Assembly (NCBI GenBank): GCA_022824205.1
Contig: JAJEAI010000039.1
Coordinates: 1-64,000 of the forward strand
Direction of reading: 5' to 3'
Length of the DNA stretch: 64,000 nucleotides
Source: Candidatus Binatia bacterium
Lineage (GTDB): Bacteria; Desulfobacterota; Binatia; UBA9968; JAJDTQ01
The translations under genes and the position numbers were made by a program. The notes below the pieces were generated by a model. It searched no databases, had not been told where the DNA came from, and saw nothing but the letters and a program-made list of their open reading frames with translations. Positions 1-7,634 of the stretch are shown here, piece by piece; within the stretch, counting starts at the first letter, position 1, and each line of letters starts with the position of its first letter.

Positions 1-92
1 TCGAACGTCGGCGCCACGTCCACGTCCGTAACGCCGTAACACACGTTGTCCGCGACCGCGGGCCGCGTATGACGAATGAGGATCAGGCGCAT
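1..92 (-). CDS. Histidine phosphatase family protein (CobC-like), N-terminal fragment
   Basis: This reading frame is too short for the ORF track. The minus strand reads MRLILIRHTRPAVADNVCYG and continues off the left edge in frame. The RHT motif near residue 7 is the phosphohistidine motif of the histidine phosphatase (phosphoglycerate mutase-like) superfamily, and the CYG-x-TDV stretch right after it is typical of alpha-ribazole phosphatase (CobC) and close relatives. Only about 30 residues are visible, so the substrate cannot be fixed; a cobalamin-pathway role is an inference from the CYG-TD pattern. A possible ribosome site (GAGG, or ACAGG next to the ATG) lies upstream. Confidence 0.75.
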   Translation of the reverse strand, partial: MRLILIRHTRPAVADNVCYGVTDVDVAPTF

Positions 93-134
93 CCTGTCGC
101 AACCTCTTCTCACCCTGGATTCCAACCCCCGACA

Positions 135-259
135 CGTCATTCCCGCGGAAGCGGGAATCCAGGGGTGGGGGGTGTGGCGGCCTCATTGCCCGGCCCCACC
201 CCACCTGGATTCCCGCTTCCGCGGGAATGACTCATTGGGGTGTAGCGGGATTCCGTAAC
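135..259. repeat. 125-bp dispersed palindromic repeat, copy A
   Basis: The left arm cgtcattcccgcggaagcgg and the right arm cctggattcccgcttccgcg are inverted copies of each other. Each arm is itself a hairpin (ATTCCCGC-GGAA-GCGGGAAT). The whole 125-bp unit, including the non-palindromic middle and the tail gtagcgggattccgtaac, recurs almost unchanged at 12744-12868. It lies between the histidine phosphatase start and the ImmA/IrrE stop. It resembles the dRS3-like ATTCCC/GGGAAT repeats of proteobacteria. No coding potential was seen in 93-328. Confidence 0.85.
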
Positions 260-328
260 TACCAGAAAGCATTGAACACGTTTTTCATATCAATGACGTT
301 TCGTATGTTCACTGCCTCGCGAGTCTTG

Positions 329-1141
329 CTACTCACCGGCTCCCCCAGGACCGAACAACTCGCGTTGCCCCGGCGCCGCGGCAGCGCGCCGCCCGCGGCC
401 CGGGACCGCGCCCCCTGCCGTCTTGAAGAACATCAACAACACCTTGTTCAAACGGACATAGTCGCCGCGGTAGGCCTTGCCGCTCGCCGGATGCATGTAG
501 GCAAGCGGCCCATCGCTTCGTTGCGCCAACTGTCGCACGAACGGCAGGTCCCCATCAAGGACATGACCGGGTTCGAACGGAAGGTCGAAGCCGAAGGTGC
601 GCGGCGCGGCGGAGAGTTCCAGGCTGCCGTCGTCCTGCTGCCTCCAGACCAGCAACGCGCCCGTGACCTGTCCCAGGTTGAGCACGCGCCAGCCGGTGGC
701 CTCCAGCGAGCACTGGAACCGGGTCGCCAGGCGCCGGAAGCCCGCCACGTCCAGGTCCTCCGCCACCGCCGGGTTGATGAAACGCCCGGGCATCAGCAAC
801 TCCGCCGCCACCCGGTTGCACAGCTCCTCGGTGGGGCCGTCGCCGCAGCTCATGGAGCCGTTTTCGTGGGCGGCGACGAGAAGGTGGCCGATTTCGTGGG
901 CCAGGGTGAAGCGCCGGCGCGTGTGCGGGGCGTTGCGGCTGAGGATGACCTCGTAGGCACCGTCCCCGAGTTCCACGAGCTGGCCGTCGAGCCGTATGTC
1001 CAGCTCCCGTATGCGCCCGATGCCCACATGACGCGCCAAGCGCACGAGATCCACCGGCGCGCGCTCGATGGCGCAATCATCGAGGAGCCGGCGCGCCGCC
1101 TCCAGCACGCGGCGCGCCTGGCCTGTGGTCTCCGCGCTCAT
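329..1141 (-). CDS. ImmA/IrrE family metallo-endopeptidase (DUF955)
   Basis: A 270-residue protein with the zinc-protease signature AHEIGHLLVA at about residues 81-90 (HEXXH at 82-86) and a second conserved helix EELCNRVAAELLMP about 20 residues later, which supplies the third ligand in this family. Family members cleave XRE-type repressors: ImmA in ICEBs1, and IrrE/PprI, which cleaves DdrO in Deinococcus after DNA damage. No XRE gene is next to it and no HTH domain is fused to it. Instead it lies 36 bp downstream of ku on the same strand, so it is probably cotranscribed with a DNA-repair gene. The C-terminal half (residues 140-235) matches the variable regulatory region of the family; the last 30 residues are low complexity. 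Its repressor target is unknown. Confidence 0.9.
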   Translation of the reverse strand: MSAETTGQARRVLEAARRLLDDCAIERAPVDLVRLARHVGIGRIRELDIRLDGQLVELGDGAYEVILSRNAPHTRRRFTLAHEIGHLLVAAHENGSMSCGDGPTEELCNRVAAELLMPGRFINPAVAEDLDVAGFRRLATRFQCSLEATGWRVLNLGQVTGALLVWRQQDDGSLELSAAPRTFGFDLPFEPGHVLDGDLPFVRQLAQRSDGPLAYMHPASGKAYRGDYVRLNKVLLMFFKTAGGAVPGRGRRAAAAPGQRELFGPGGAGE

Positions 1142-1177
1142 GTCGGTGGGTGCGGGCGGGACGGCGCGCGGGGCCGG

Positions 1178-2287
1178 TCAGTAGCGTTCCCAGTCGCGCC
1201 CGGTAAGAGGGATGCGGGCGGCCTTGAGCTTCTTGGGCGCGTCGCCGAAGAGGTCCGGGTCGGAGCGGATGACCTCCAGGTCCTTGCGCAGGTTCACCAC
1301 CTTGGCGCGCACGTCGTCGTCGGCGAGCTTCTTGCGCTTCTTGAGGGAGGTCAGACCGTTGAAGCTGCGCTTCAGTTCGGCGGCGCCCACCTCCAGACCG
1401 GACTCGCCCACCGCCGTCCGGAACTCTTCGAAGGTGACCTCGACCCCGGCCGCCGGCGCCTCGGGCGTCCGCGCGGCCGTACGCGCCGGCTTGGCCTTGG
1501 GCTTGGCCGCGCCGTCGTGCTGCTCCAGGCTGGCCTTGAGAGCCTCCATCAGGTCCACCACCTGGCTCTGGCGCACCTGCGGCTCCAGCGCCGTGACCTC
1601 CTTCCCCTCCACCTTCTGCTCCACCAGCCGCAGCACGCGTTCCTTGTACTCGTCGTGGTAGTTCTCCGGGTGGAACTCCTTGCGCACCAACTCGTTGATG
1701 AGGCGCACCGCCAGACCCAGTTCGCCATCCTTGATCCGGACCGCCTGGCCCCGCTCGATTTCGTCGAAGTCACGGACCTCGTCCGCGTAGTACATGGTGT
1801 GCAGCATGAGCCCGCCCCGCACCGCGCGGATCAGCACCAGCCCTTCCTTTCCGCGCATCACATACTTGGCGAGCGCCACGTGGTTGGACTCGGTCATGGC
1901 GTCGGCCAGCAAGCGGTAGGCCTTGTCGCCGCCCTTGTCGGGCCCGAGGTAATAGGTCTTCTCGAAGTAGACCGGGTCTACTTTATCGAGCGGCACGAAC
2001 TCTTCCAGCTCGATCACCTTGGAGGTCTCCTCCTCGAGGGCCTTGAGTTCGTCGTTCTCGAAGCGGACGTACTGGTTCTTGGCGAACTCGTAGCCGCGCA
2101 CCAGGTCCGAACGCTGCACCACCTCATCGCACACCGGGCAGAGCTGCTGCTGCTTCATGCGCGAGCCGCACTTGTTGTGCAGGAAGTTGAACGCGATGCC
2201 GCCGGACGACGCCGCGGTGTAGAGCTTGATGGGGATGGATACCAAGCCGAAGGAAATGGTGCCGGAACTGATGGCGCGTGCTGCCAT
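1178..2287 (-). CDS. ku: Ku homodimeric DNA-end-binding protein
   Basis: This is the bacterial Ku of non-homologous end joining, which forms a ring on double-strand ends and recruits LigD. The 369-residue product begins with the family signature RAISSGTISFGLVSIPIKLY and carries the core beta-barrel through about residue 255 (for example ELVRKEFHPENYHDEY). After a basic Pro/Ala linker there is a C-terminal extension (residues about 275-369, SLKKRKKLADDD) that makes it longer than minimal Ku proteins of roughly 270-300 residues. GGAGG stands 8 bp before the ATG. It is divergent from ligD, with 189 bp between their starts, and upstream of an ImmA/IrrE protease. Confidence 0.97.
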   Translation of the reverse strand: MAARAISSGTISFGLVSIPIKLYTAASSGGIAFNFLHNKCGSRMKQQQLCPVCDEVVQRSDLVRGYEFAKNQYVRFENDELKALEEETSKVIELEEFVPLDKVDPVYFEKTYYLGPDKGGDKAYRLLADAMTESNHVALAKYVMRGKEGLVLIRAVRGGLMLHTMYYADEVRDFDEIERGQAVRIKDGELGLAVRLINELVRKEFHPENYHDEYKERVLRLVEQKVEGKEVTALEPQVRQSQVVDLMEALKASLEQHDGAAKPKAKPARTAARTPEAPAAGVEVTFEEFRTAVGESGLEVGAAELKRSFNGLTSLKKRKKLADDDVRAKVVNLRKDLEVIRSDPDLFGDAPKKLKAARIPLTGRDWERY

Positions 2288-2310
2288 GATAGGGCCTCCG
2301 TGATCGTGAA

Positions 2311-2386
2311 CGTTTCCGTCCTTCGACTTCGCACCGTGAAGCCTGTCCCGACCTTGTCGCGGGGCTCAGGACGAACGGTGAAACGA
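2311..2386. repeat. Imperfect palindromic element between ku and ligD
   Basis: The segment gtttccgtccttcgac ... ctcaggacgaacggtgaaac is an imperfect inverted repeat of the common GTCCTTCGAC / TCAGGACGAAC interspersed palindrome class seen in GC-rich genomes. It fills much of the divergent ku/ligD spacer (2288-2476), so promoter elements for the two genes must lie in or around it. No clear sigma-70 pair was found. Confidence 0.5.
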
Positions 2387-2476
2387 TGACCGGAACGCCA
2401 CGAGTTGGGATGCGTTGCAGTGTACCACGCAATACCCTTAGAATTCCATGTGTTATGAACAGTCTGGAGAATGGCC

Positions 2477-5002
2477 ATGGCCGGGCCGCTGGATGAGTAC
2501 CGGCGCAAGCGCGATCCCGAGCGCACCCCGGAGGCCTTCGGCGGCCAAGGCCCGTCGCGCGCCGGACTGTTCGTGGTGCAGCAGCACGCCGCCCGGGCGA
2601 TGCACTACGACCTGCGCCTGGAAATGGGCGGGGTACTCAAGAGCTGGGCCGTTCCCAAGGGTCCGTCGGTGCGTTCCCACGAAAAGCGCCTGGCGGTGCA
2701 CGTGGAAGACCATCCCGTCGAGTACGCCGACTTCGAGGGCGTCATCCCCAGGGACAACTACGGCGCCGGCGCGGTCATCCTGTGGGACCAGGGCCGCTAC
2801 CGCCTCCTGCACGCGTCCGATCCCCTCGAACAGCTCGCCCAGGGTACGCTGGAGTTCGAACTCCAGGGCTACAAGCTGCGCGGCGTGTGGATGCTCGTGC
2901 GCATGGGGCGCGGCGACAAGGAGTGGCTGCTCTTCAACAAGGACGGAGCCGAGACGGGCGCGGAGCCGGTGGAAGCGTTGCCCGCCTCCATTCTGTCCGG
3001 ACTTACCGTAGCGGAGCGGAAGGACCCGGGTTCGCGGCTGGCGCGCCTGGACCGGGAGCTGAAGCGCTCGGCGGCGCCCGCGGCGGGTAGCTCGCCCAAG
3101 CCGAGACCGATGCTGGCCTCCCCCGGCGCCGCCCCCTTCTCGGATCCCGGATGGCTCTTCGAGATCAAGTACGACGGCGTCCGCGTTCTGGCCCGGCGCC
3201 GTGACGCCGCGGTGACGCTCTTCGGCCGCAAGGGCGACGACGTGACGCGGCGCTACCCGGAGATCGCCCACGCGCTGGGCAAGGCCGCTCCCGCCGATTT
3301 CCTGATCGACGGCGAGATCGTCGCCACGGACGAGGACGGCCGGCCAAACTTCCAGCGCCTGCAACAACGCATGCACCTGAGCAACCGCTTCGACATCGAG
3401 CAGGCGGCGCGGACGGTGCCGGTGCGCGGCTTTTTCTTCGACTGCCTGGAGGCCGCCGGCAGGGACCTGCGCGCCCTGCCCCTGGCCCGTAGGAAGCACT
3501 GCCTCTCGATGTTCGTGCCGGAACGCGGCGTGGTCCAGTACACGGAGCATATCCCGGAGCGCGGCGAGGCCTTCTACCACGCCGCCTCGGCGAACCACCT
3601 GGAAGGGATCATCGCCAAGCGCGCCGACAGCCGCTACAGCGCCGGCCGCTCGCGCGATTGGCTGAAGTTCAAGTGCCGCAAACGCCAGGAGTTCGTCATC
3701 GGCGGCTATACCAGGCCCGGCGGCTCACGCCCGCACTTCGGCGCGCTGCACCTGGGGCTCTACCGCGACGGTGTGCTGGAGTACGTCTCCAAGGTGGGCA
3801 CGGGCTTCGACCAGGGAACCCTCGCCGTCGTGCACCAGCAGCTCCTGGAGCTGGAGCGCGAGGACTCCCCTTTTGCCGCGTCAGCGCCCGCGGGCACCGG
3901 GCACCGCTGGGTGGAACCTCGGCTCGTCTGCGAGGTGGAGTTCAGTGACTGGACGGAAGACGGCGGCCTGCGCCACCCGTCGTTCCTGGGCCTGCGCGAC
4001 GACAAGGCTCCGGAGGATTGCCGCCGGGAAGAGCCGCCGGAAGCACCGGCCGAGGCGTCCGCCGAGGGTGCGCCGGAAACAACCGCCCCGCGACACCGTC
4101 CGGCCTCCGCGAAGCTCGCCCTCACCAACCCGGACAAGGTGTTCTGGCCCGAGGACGGCTACACCAAGAACGCCCTCATCGACTACTACACGGCCGTCGC
4201 GCCGTTGCTGCTGCCCTACCTCCGGGACCGCCCGCTGGTCTTGACGCGTTTCCCGGACGGCATTCACGGCAAGTCGTTCTTCCAGAAGGACGCGCCCGAT
4301 TTCGTGCCCGACTGGGTCGCCACCCGGCGCATCTGCTCCAAGGACGCCGAACGGGACATCGACTACTTCATCGTCAACGACACGGACAGTCTGCGCTACG
4401 TGGCCAACCTCGGCACGATCCCGCTGCACATATGGGGAAGCCGGCTCGATTCACTGGAACGCCCCGACTGGCTGGTGCTGGACCTGGACCCCAAGGGAGC
4501 CCCGTTCACACACGTGGTGCGGGTGGCGCGCGAGATCAAGCGCATCCTGGACGGGCTGGACATCGCCTCCTACGTCAAGACGTCCGGCGCCACCGGACTC
4601 CACGTCCTGGTGCCCATGGGACGGCGGTACCTCTACGAGCAGTGCCGCACCTTCGCGCGCCTGCTGGCCATGGCCGGCGAGCAGGCGCTTCCCGACGTCG
4701 CCACCGTGCAAAGGCCGCTCCACGCCCGCGCGGGCAAGGTCTACATCGACTTCGGCCAGAACGGCTACGGCCGCACCATCGCCGCGCCGTTCTCCGTGCG
4801 CCCCCTGCCCGGCGCGCCCGTCTCCTGCCCGCTGCGCTGGTCCGAGGTCACCGCCAAGCTCGACCCCGGACGCTTCACGATGAAAACGGCGGTACGGCGA
4901 TTCGCGCGCAAGGCCGACCCGCTGCTGCCGGTGATGGACGCGCCCGGCATCGACATGACTGCGGCACTCGGGCGCATGGGAAGTCTGTTCGATTCGAAGT
5001 GA
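2477..5002 (+). CDS. ligD: Multifunctional NHEJ ligase LigD (phosphoesterase-ligase-polymerase)
   Basis: LigD processes and seals DNA ends held by Ku. Domain order is phosphoesterase (about residues 5-160, FVVQQHAARAMHYDLRLEMG, with the catalytic His/Asp cluster), ATP-dependent ligase (about 205-510; FEIKYDGVR contains the adenylated Lys), a Glu/Ala/Pro linker (about 515-545), then the primase-polymerase domain (about 548-841, LTNPDKVFWPEDGYTK and the metal-binding LVLDLDPKG). This is the three-domain order of the Pseudomonas enzyme and is full length. The track starts at 2471, directly after GGAGA; the second ATG at 2477 gives a normal 6-bp spacing and is preferred. It is divergent from ku. 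Confidence 0.97.
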   Translation: MAGPLDEYRRKRDPERTPEAFGGQGPSRAGLFVVQQHAARAMHYDLRLEMGGVLKSWAVPKGPSVRSHEKRLAVHVEDHPVEYADFEGVIPRDNYGAGAVILWDQGRYRLLHASDPLEQLAQGTLEFELQGYKLRGVWMLVRMGRGDKEWLLFNKDGAETGAEPVEALPASILSGLTVAERKDPGSRLARLDRELKRSAAPAAGSSPKPRPMLASPGAAPFSDPGWLFEIKYDGVRVLARRRDAAVTLFGRKGDDVTRRYPEIAHALGKAAPADFLIDGEIVATDEDGRPNFQRLQQRMHLSNRFDIEQAARTVPVRGFFFDCLEAAGRDLRALPLARRKHCLSMFVPERGVVQYTEHIPERGEAFYHAASANHLEGIIAKRADSRYSAGRSRDWLKFKCRKRQEFVIGGYTRPGGSRPHFGALHLGLYRDGVLEYVSKVGTGFDQGTLAVVHQQLLELEREDSPFAASAPAGTGHRWVEPRLVCEVEFSDWTEDGGLRHPSFLGLRDDKAPEDCRREEPPEAPAEASAEGAPETTAPRHRPASAKLALTNPDKVFWPEDGYTKNALIDYYTAVAPLLLPYLRDRPLVLTRFPDGIHGKSFFQKDAPDFVPDWVATRRICSKDAERDIDYFIVNDTDSLRYVANLGTIPLHIWGSRLDSLERPDWLVLDLDPKGAPFTHVVRVAREIKRILDGLDIASYVKTSGATGLHVLVPMGRRYLYEQCRTFARLLAMAGEQALPDVATVQRPLHARAGKVYIDFGQNGYGRTIAAPFSVRPLPGAPVSCPLRWSEVTAKLDPGRFTMKTAVRRFARKADPLLPVMDAPGIDMTAALGRMGSLFDSK

Positions 5003-5109
5003 GAACGCGCAGCCGTCATCCCCGCCCCGCCAATCGTCGTGCCCACCCCCTCAGTCGTCATTCCGACCCCTCATTACGTCATTCCCCCTCCTCCTTGCGT
5101 GGTTTCCGT

Positions 5110-5227
5110 CCTCGATACGTCATTCCCGCGAAAGCGGGAATCCAGGGGCGCTGGCGGAACGTTACAAGGGCGTTTCCCCGCCTCACCACTCCTGGATTCC
5201 CGCTTTCGCGGGAATGACGTATCGAGG
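5110..5227. repeat. Perfect 37-bp inverted repeat between convergent genes
   Basis: The left arm (5110-5146, cctcgatacgtcattcccgc...) and right arm (5191-5227) are exact reverse complements over 37 bp and include the ATTCCCGCGAAAGCGGGAAT hairpin. The 44-bp centre is unrelated to the other copies. It stands between convergent ligD and the VOC gene, where it could act as a bidirectional transcription stop. Degenerate fragments (gtcattccgacccctcatta) occur at 5050-5090. The rest of 5003-5256 holds no gene. Confidence 0.85.
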
Positions 5228-5256
5228 GGTCGGAATGACAGAGGGAGCGGAAAGGA

Positions 5257-6108
5257 TCAGGGATAATACGCGTCCTGTCCGGGCATGTAGTTCCGCTGGG
5301 TCTGCGCGGCGTTGCGGTTCACCATGATGCGGCCGGCCATGGGGTGGTAGAGGCTCCGCACCTCGTGCTCCAGTTCGAAGGCCTTCTCGCCCGTCGTCGG
5401 GTCGACGATATCCTTGAAGCGGTACTGGTGCGCGTTGCTCTCCTCCATGATCAGGTCCCGGCTCAGCAGGAACTGATGGGCGCGAGAATGGTTCGCGATG
5501 TAGATGGCGATGTGGTGGCCGTCGAACCTGGGCACCCTCCCGTCGGTCTCGGTGAAGATCAGGCTCTGGTTGCGTCCCACCTTCACCCGCGCGCTGCCGG
5601 TCTTGTAGACCACCGGGGCCTGCAGCACGGTCTTGTAGAACTTGCCGATGGCGCGGGCCGTGCCCGGGCGGGTGAGGAACTCCACGTAAGGCATGCCGAT
5701 GGTCATGTCGCCGAACTCCGGTCCGGGCGCGTGGCAACGGAACCGGTTGCCCCAGGGGCCGGTCACCGCCACGTGGTCGCCGGCCTCGCGCCACTTGAAG
5801 CGGGTCCCCTTGAGGTCCGGCTCCACGGTGGCGAGCCGCCGCTTCAGCGCTTCCAGGTCGGAGAGAACCAGTCCGATGTAGCCGCGAACTTTCTGAATGC
5901 CACGGGTCGGCAGATGGAACTGCTGGGCGCCGACGTTGACCCACATGTTGTTCAAACCAACGTTCATGTAAGGGTCGCGGGTCAGACCGAGGCCCAGGAC
6001 ATAGAACGTCACGGCCGTGGACTGGTCGGCTATGGTAACGTTCACGTGTTCGAGGCCCACGATGTTGCCGAGGTCGTCCGCCTTGCGATCGTAACCGTTG
6101 CTCTTCAT
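5257..6108 (-). CDS. VOC superfamily protein (glyoxalase/extradiol dioxygenase fold)
   Basis: A 283-residue protein with two tandem VOC modules. The first starts at GLEHVNVTIADQSTAVTFYV (about residue 18) and the second around residue 135-240 (PYVEFLTRPGTARAIGKFYK; FDGHHIAIYI). Members are metal enzymes such as lyases, isomerases and dioxygenases. Candidate ligands are His20, His at GHHIAIYI and Glu in the C-terminal module, but the substrate is unknown. A strong ribosome site, GGGAGGTAAAG, precedes the ATG. It stands alone between convergent ligD and the tldE stop. Confidence 0.8.
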   Translation of the reverse strand: MKSNGYDRKADDLGNIVGLEHVNVTIADQSTAVTFYVLGLGLTRDPYMNVGLNNMWVNVGAQQFHLPTRGIQKVRGYIGLVLSDLEALKRRLATVEPDLKGTRFKWREAGDHVAVTGPWGNRFRCHAPGPEFGDMTIGMPYVEFLTRPGTARAIGKFYKTVLQAPVVYKTGSARVKVGRNQSLIFTETDGRVPRFDGHHIAIYIANHSRAHQFLLSRDLIMEESNAHQYRFKDIVDPTTGEKAFELEHEVRSLYHPMAGRIMVNRNAAQTQRNYMPGQDAYYP

Positions 6109-6244
6109 CTTTACCTCCCTGCGAGTCGCTTCGGATCAATAAAACACTTGCGTTCGACGCCTGCAATGCCTCGACAGCCTGTCAAAGCCCGCGCGAGCGA
6201 GCCACGCGGGAGCCACCCGCAATACGCGTCCCTCCCCGTCCGGG

Positions 6245-7570
6245 CTACAGCGTCAACGCGAAATCGTTCACCACCGCGCCGGGCAGACGCAGGCTCCGGG
6301 TGGAGCGGCCGCCGTAGGAGTGGGCATCGGGAAGCAGCTCCACCTCACGGGTCAAGCCCACGAGATTGTCGCCCAGCATCCGGTAGAGCGTCTCGTCGAA
6401 GCGCATGACGTTGACCGGCGCACGCAGTTCCCCGTTCTCCACCCAGAACGCGGCGAAGCGGGTCATGCCGGTCATGCGGCAGGCGTCCCGATCGGAGTAG
6501 TTCAGGTACCAGAGGTTGTTGATGAAGATGCCGGTGCCCAGCGTGGCGAGCACGTCCTGCCGCGGGATCGTGCCGCCGGCCATGGACAGGGACTCCGGCG
6601 ACTCGCGCCGGCTCGCCCCGTTGGCAGGGACCCCGTATTCCTTCGCCGCCCGCGCCGACACCAGCGGGTCGCCCAGGCGTCCGCCGTCGATCAGGGTCAC
6701 CTGGTCCGGCTTGAGGAAGCCGGCCTCGTCGAACCCCGCGCTCAGTCCTCCGCGGGTGTCCTCCACCATGCGCACCGTTGGGTCGAGCCCGGCGCCGTCC
6801 GCGACCATGCGCAGCAGCGGAGTCCGGCGCGTGCGCCGGGCGCTGAGCCCGAACCCGCCCCAGCGCAGCAGGCCGACCACCTCCTCCAGCGCCTGCGGCG
6901 CCAGGTACACGCGGTAGCGTCCGGGCTCCAGGGTGCGCGGTGGCTGGCGCAAGGCTTGCAACTCGCCCTTGGCCCGGATCATCCTTTCCTCGAACTCCGC
7001 GGGGTTCCACACGAACCCGGCGTAGGCGCTCTTGACGGCCCTGTCGCCGTCCAGATGGAAGCTCCAGTCGAGGTGATGGCTGTAGGTGGAGAACCAGTTG
7101 CGCTGGCCCAGGGAGTTGGCGAAGCCCCGGTGAATCCCCCCGGCCATGTAGATGCCCACGAGGTCCCGCCCCTCTCCCGCCTTCACGATGGCGTCCACCA
7201 CCTGCCCCTCGTCCTCGGGCAGGCGGTTGGGCTGCACGCTTTCCGTGGAGCGGACCTCCGTCGCGTAATGCAGGTAGGGATCTTGCGGAACGACGGCCAG
7301 CCGCTCGCGCGCGTCGCCGAGCGCCTTGCCCATGCGTTCCCGGTCGAGCGCGGCGTCGCCGGACGCCGTGATCTGCGTGCTGACCCTCCGTCCGTCGCCG
7401 ATCAGATGGAGCGCCAACTGGCGCTGTTCCACCGCCCCGCCCTGGCGCACGGCGCTCCGGTTGAAGCGGACGAAGCTCGACTCCTCACCCGAGAATCCCA
7501 GCAGCACCACCTCCGGCGTTTTCAACAGTGTCTCGGCGAAATCCGCCAGCTCGTAGAAGTAGTCCTGCAT
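6245..7570 (-). CDS. tldE: TldE/PmbA-family metalloprotease partner
   Basis: TldE (PmbA) is the non-catalytic half of the TldD/TldE heterodimer, which degrades unfolded peptides and trims modified peptides such as microcin B17. The 441-residue product has the family fold and the C-terminal patterns GTGIFINNLWYLNYSDRDACR and MTRFAAFWVENGEL, and it lacks the HExxxH motif of TldD. The track start lies 34 codons upstream; the ATG at 7570 (MQDYFYELADFAE) matches the family start. It lies 64 bp downstream of tldD on the same strand. No peptide precursor gene was recognised nearby. Confidence 0.88.
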   Translation of the reverse strand: MQDYFYELADFAETLLKTPEVVLLGFSGEESSFVRFNRSAVRQGGAVEQRQLALHLIGDGRRVSTQITASGDAALDRERMGKALGDARERLAVVPQDPYLHYATEVRSTESVQPNRLPEDEGQVVDAIVKAGEGRDLVGIYMAGGIHRGFANSLGQRNWFSTYSHHLDWSFHLDGDRAVKSAYAGFVWNPAEFEERMIRAKGELQALRQPPRTLEPGRYRVYLAPQALEEVVGLLRWGGFGLSARRTRRTPLLRMVADGAGLDPTVRMVEDTRGGLSAGFDEAGFLKPDQVTLIDGGRLGDPLVSARAAKEYGVPANGASRRESPESLSMAGGTIPRQDVLATLGTGIFINNLWYLNYSDRDACRMTGMTRFAAFWVENGELRAPVNVMRFDETLYRMLGDNLVGLTREVELLPDAHSYGGRSTRSLRLPGAVVNDFALTL

Positions 7571-7634
7571 CGCGTGTGAGGGCGCTCCGTCAGGGGAACG
7601 CGTTTCAAGCCCGCATGAACAGCCACGTCGCCAT

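Noticed and set aside
227-2389. 720-codon plus-strand ORF
   Set aside because: It is antisense to the ImmA/IrrE and ku genes, His/Arg/Gln-rich and without any family motif; a GC-rich shadow.
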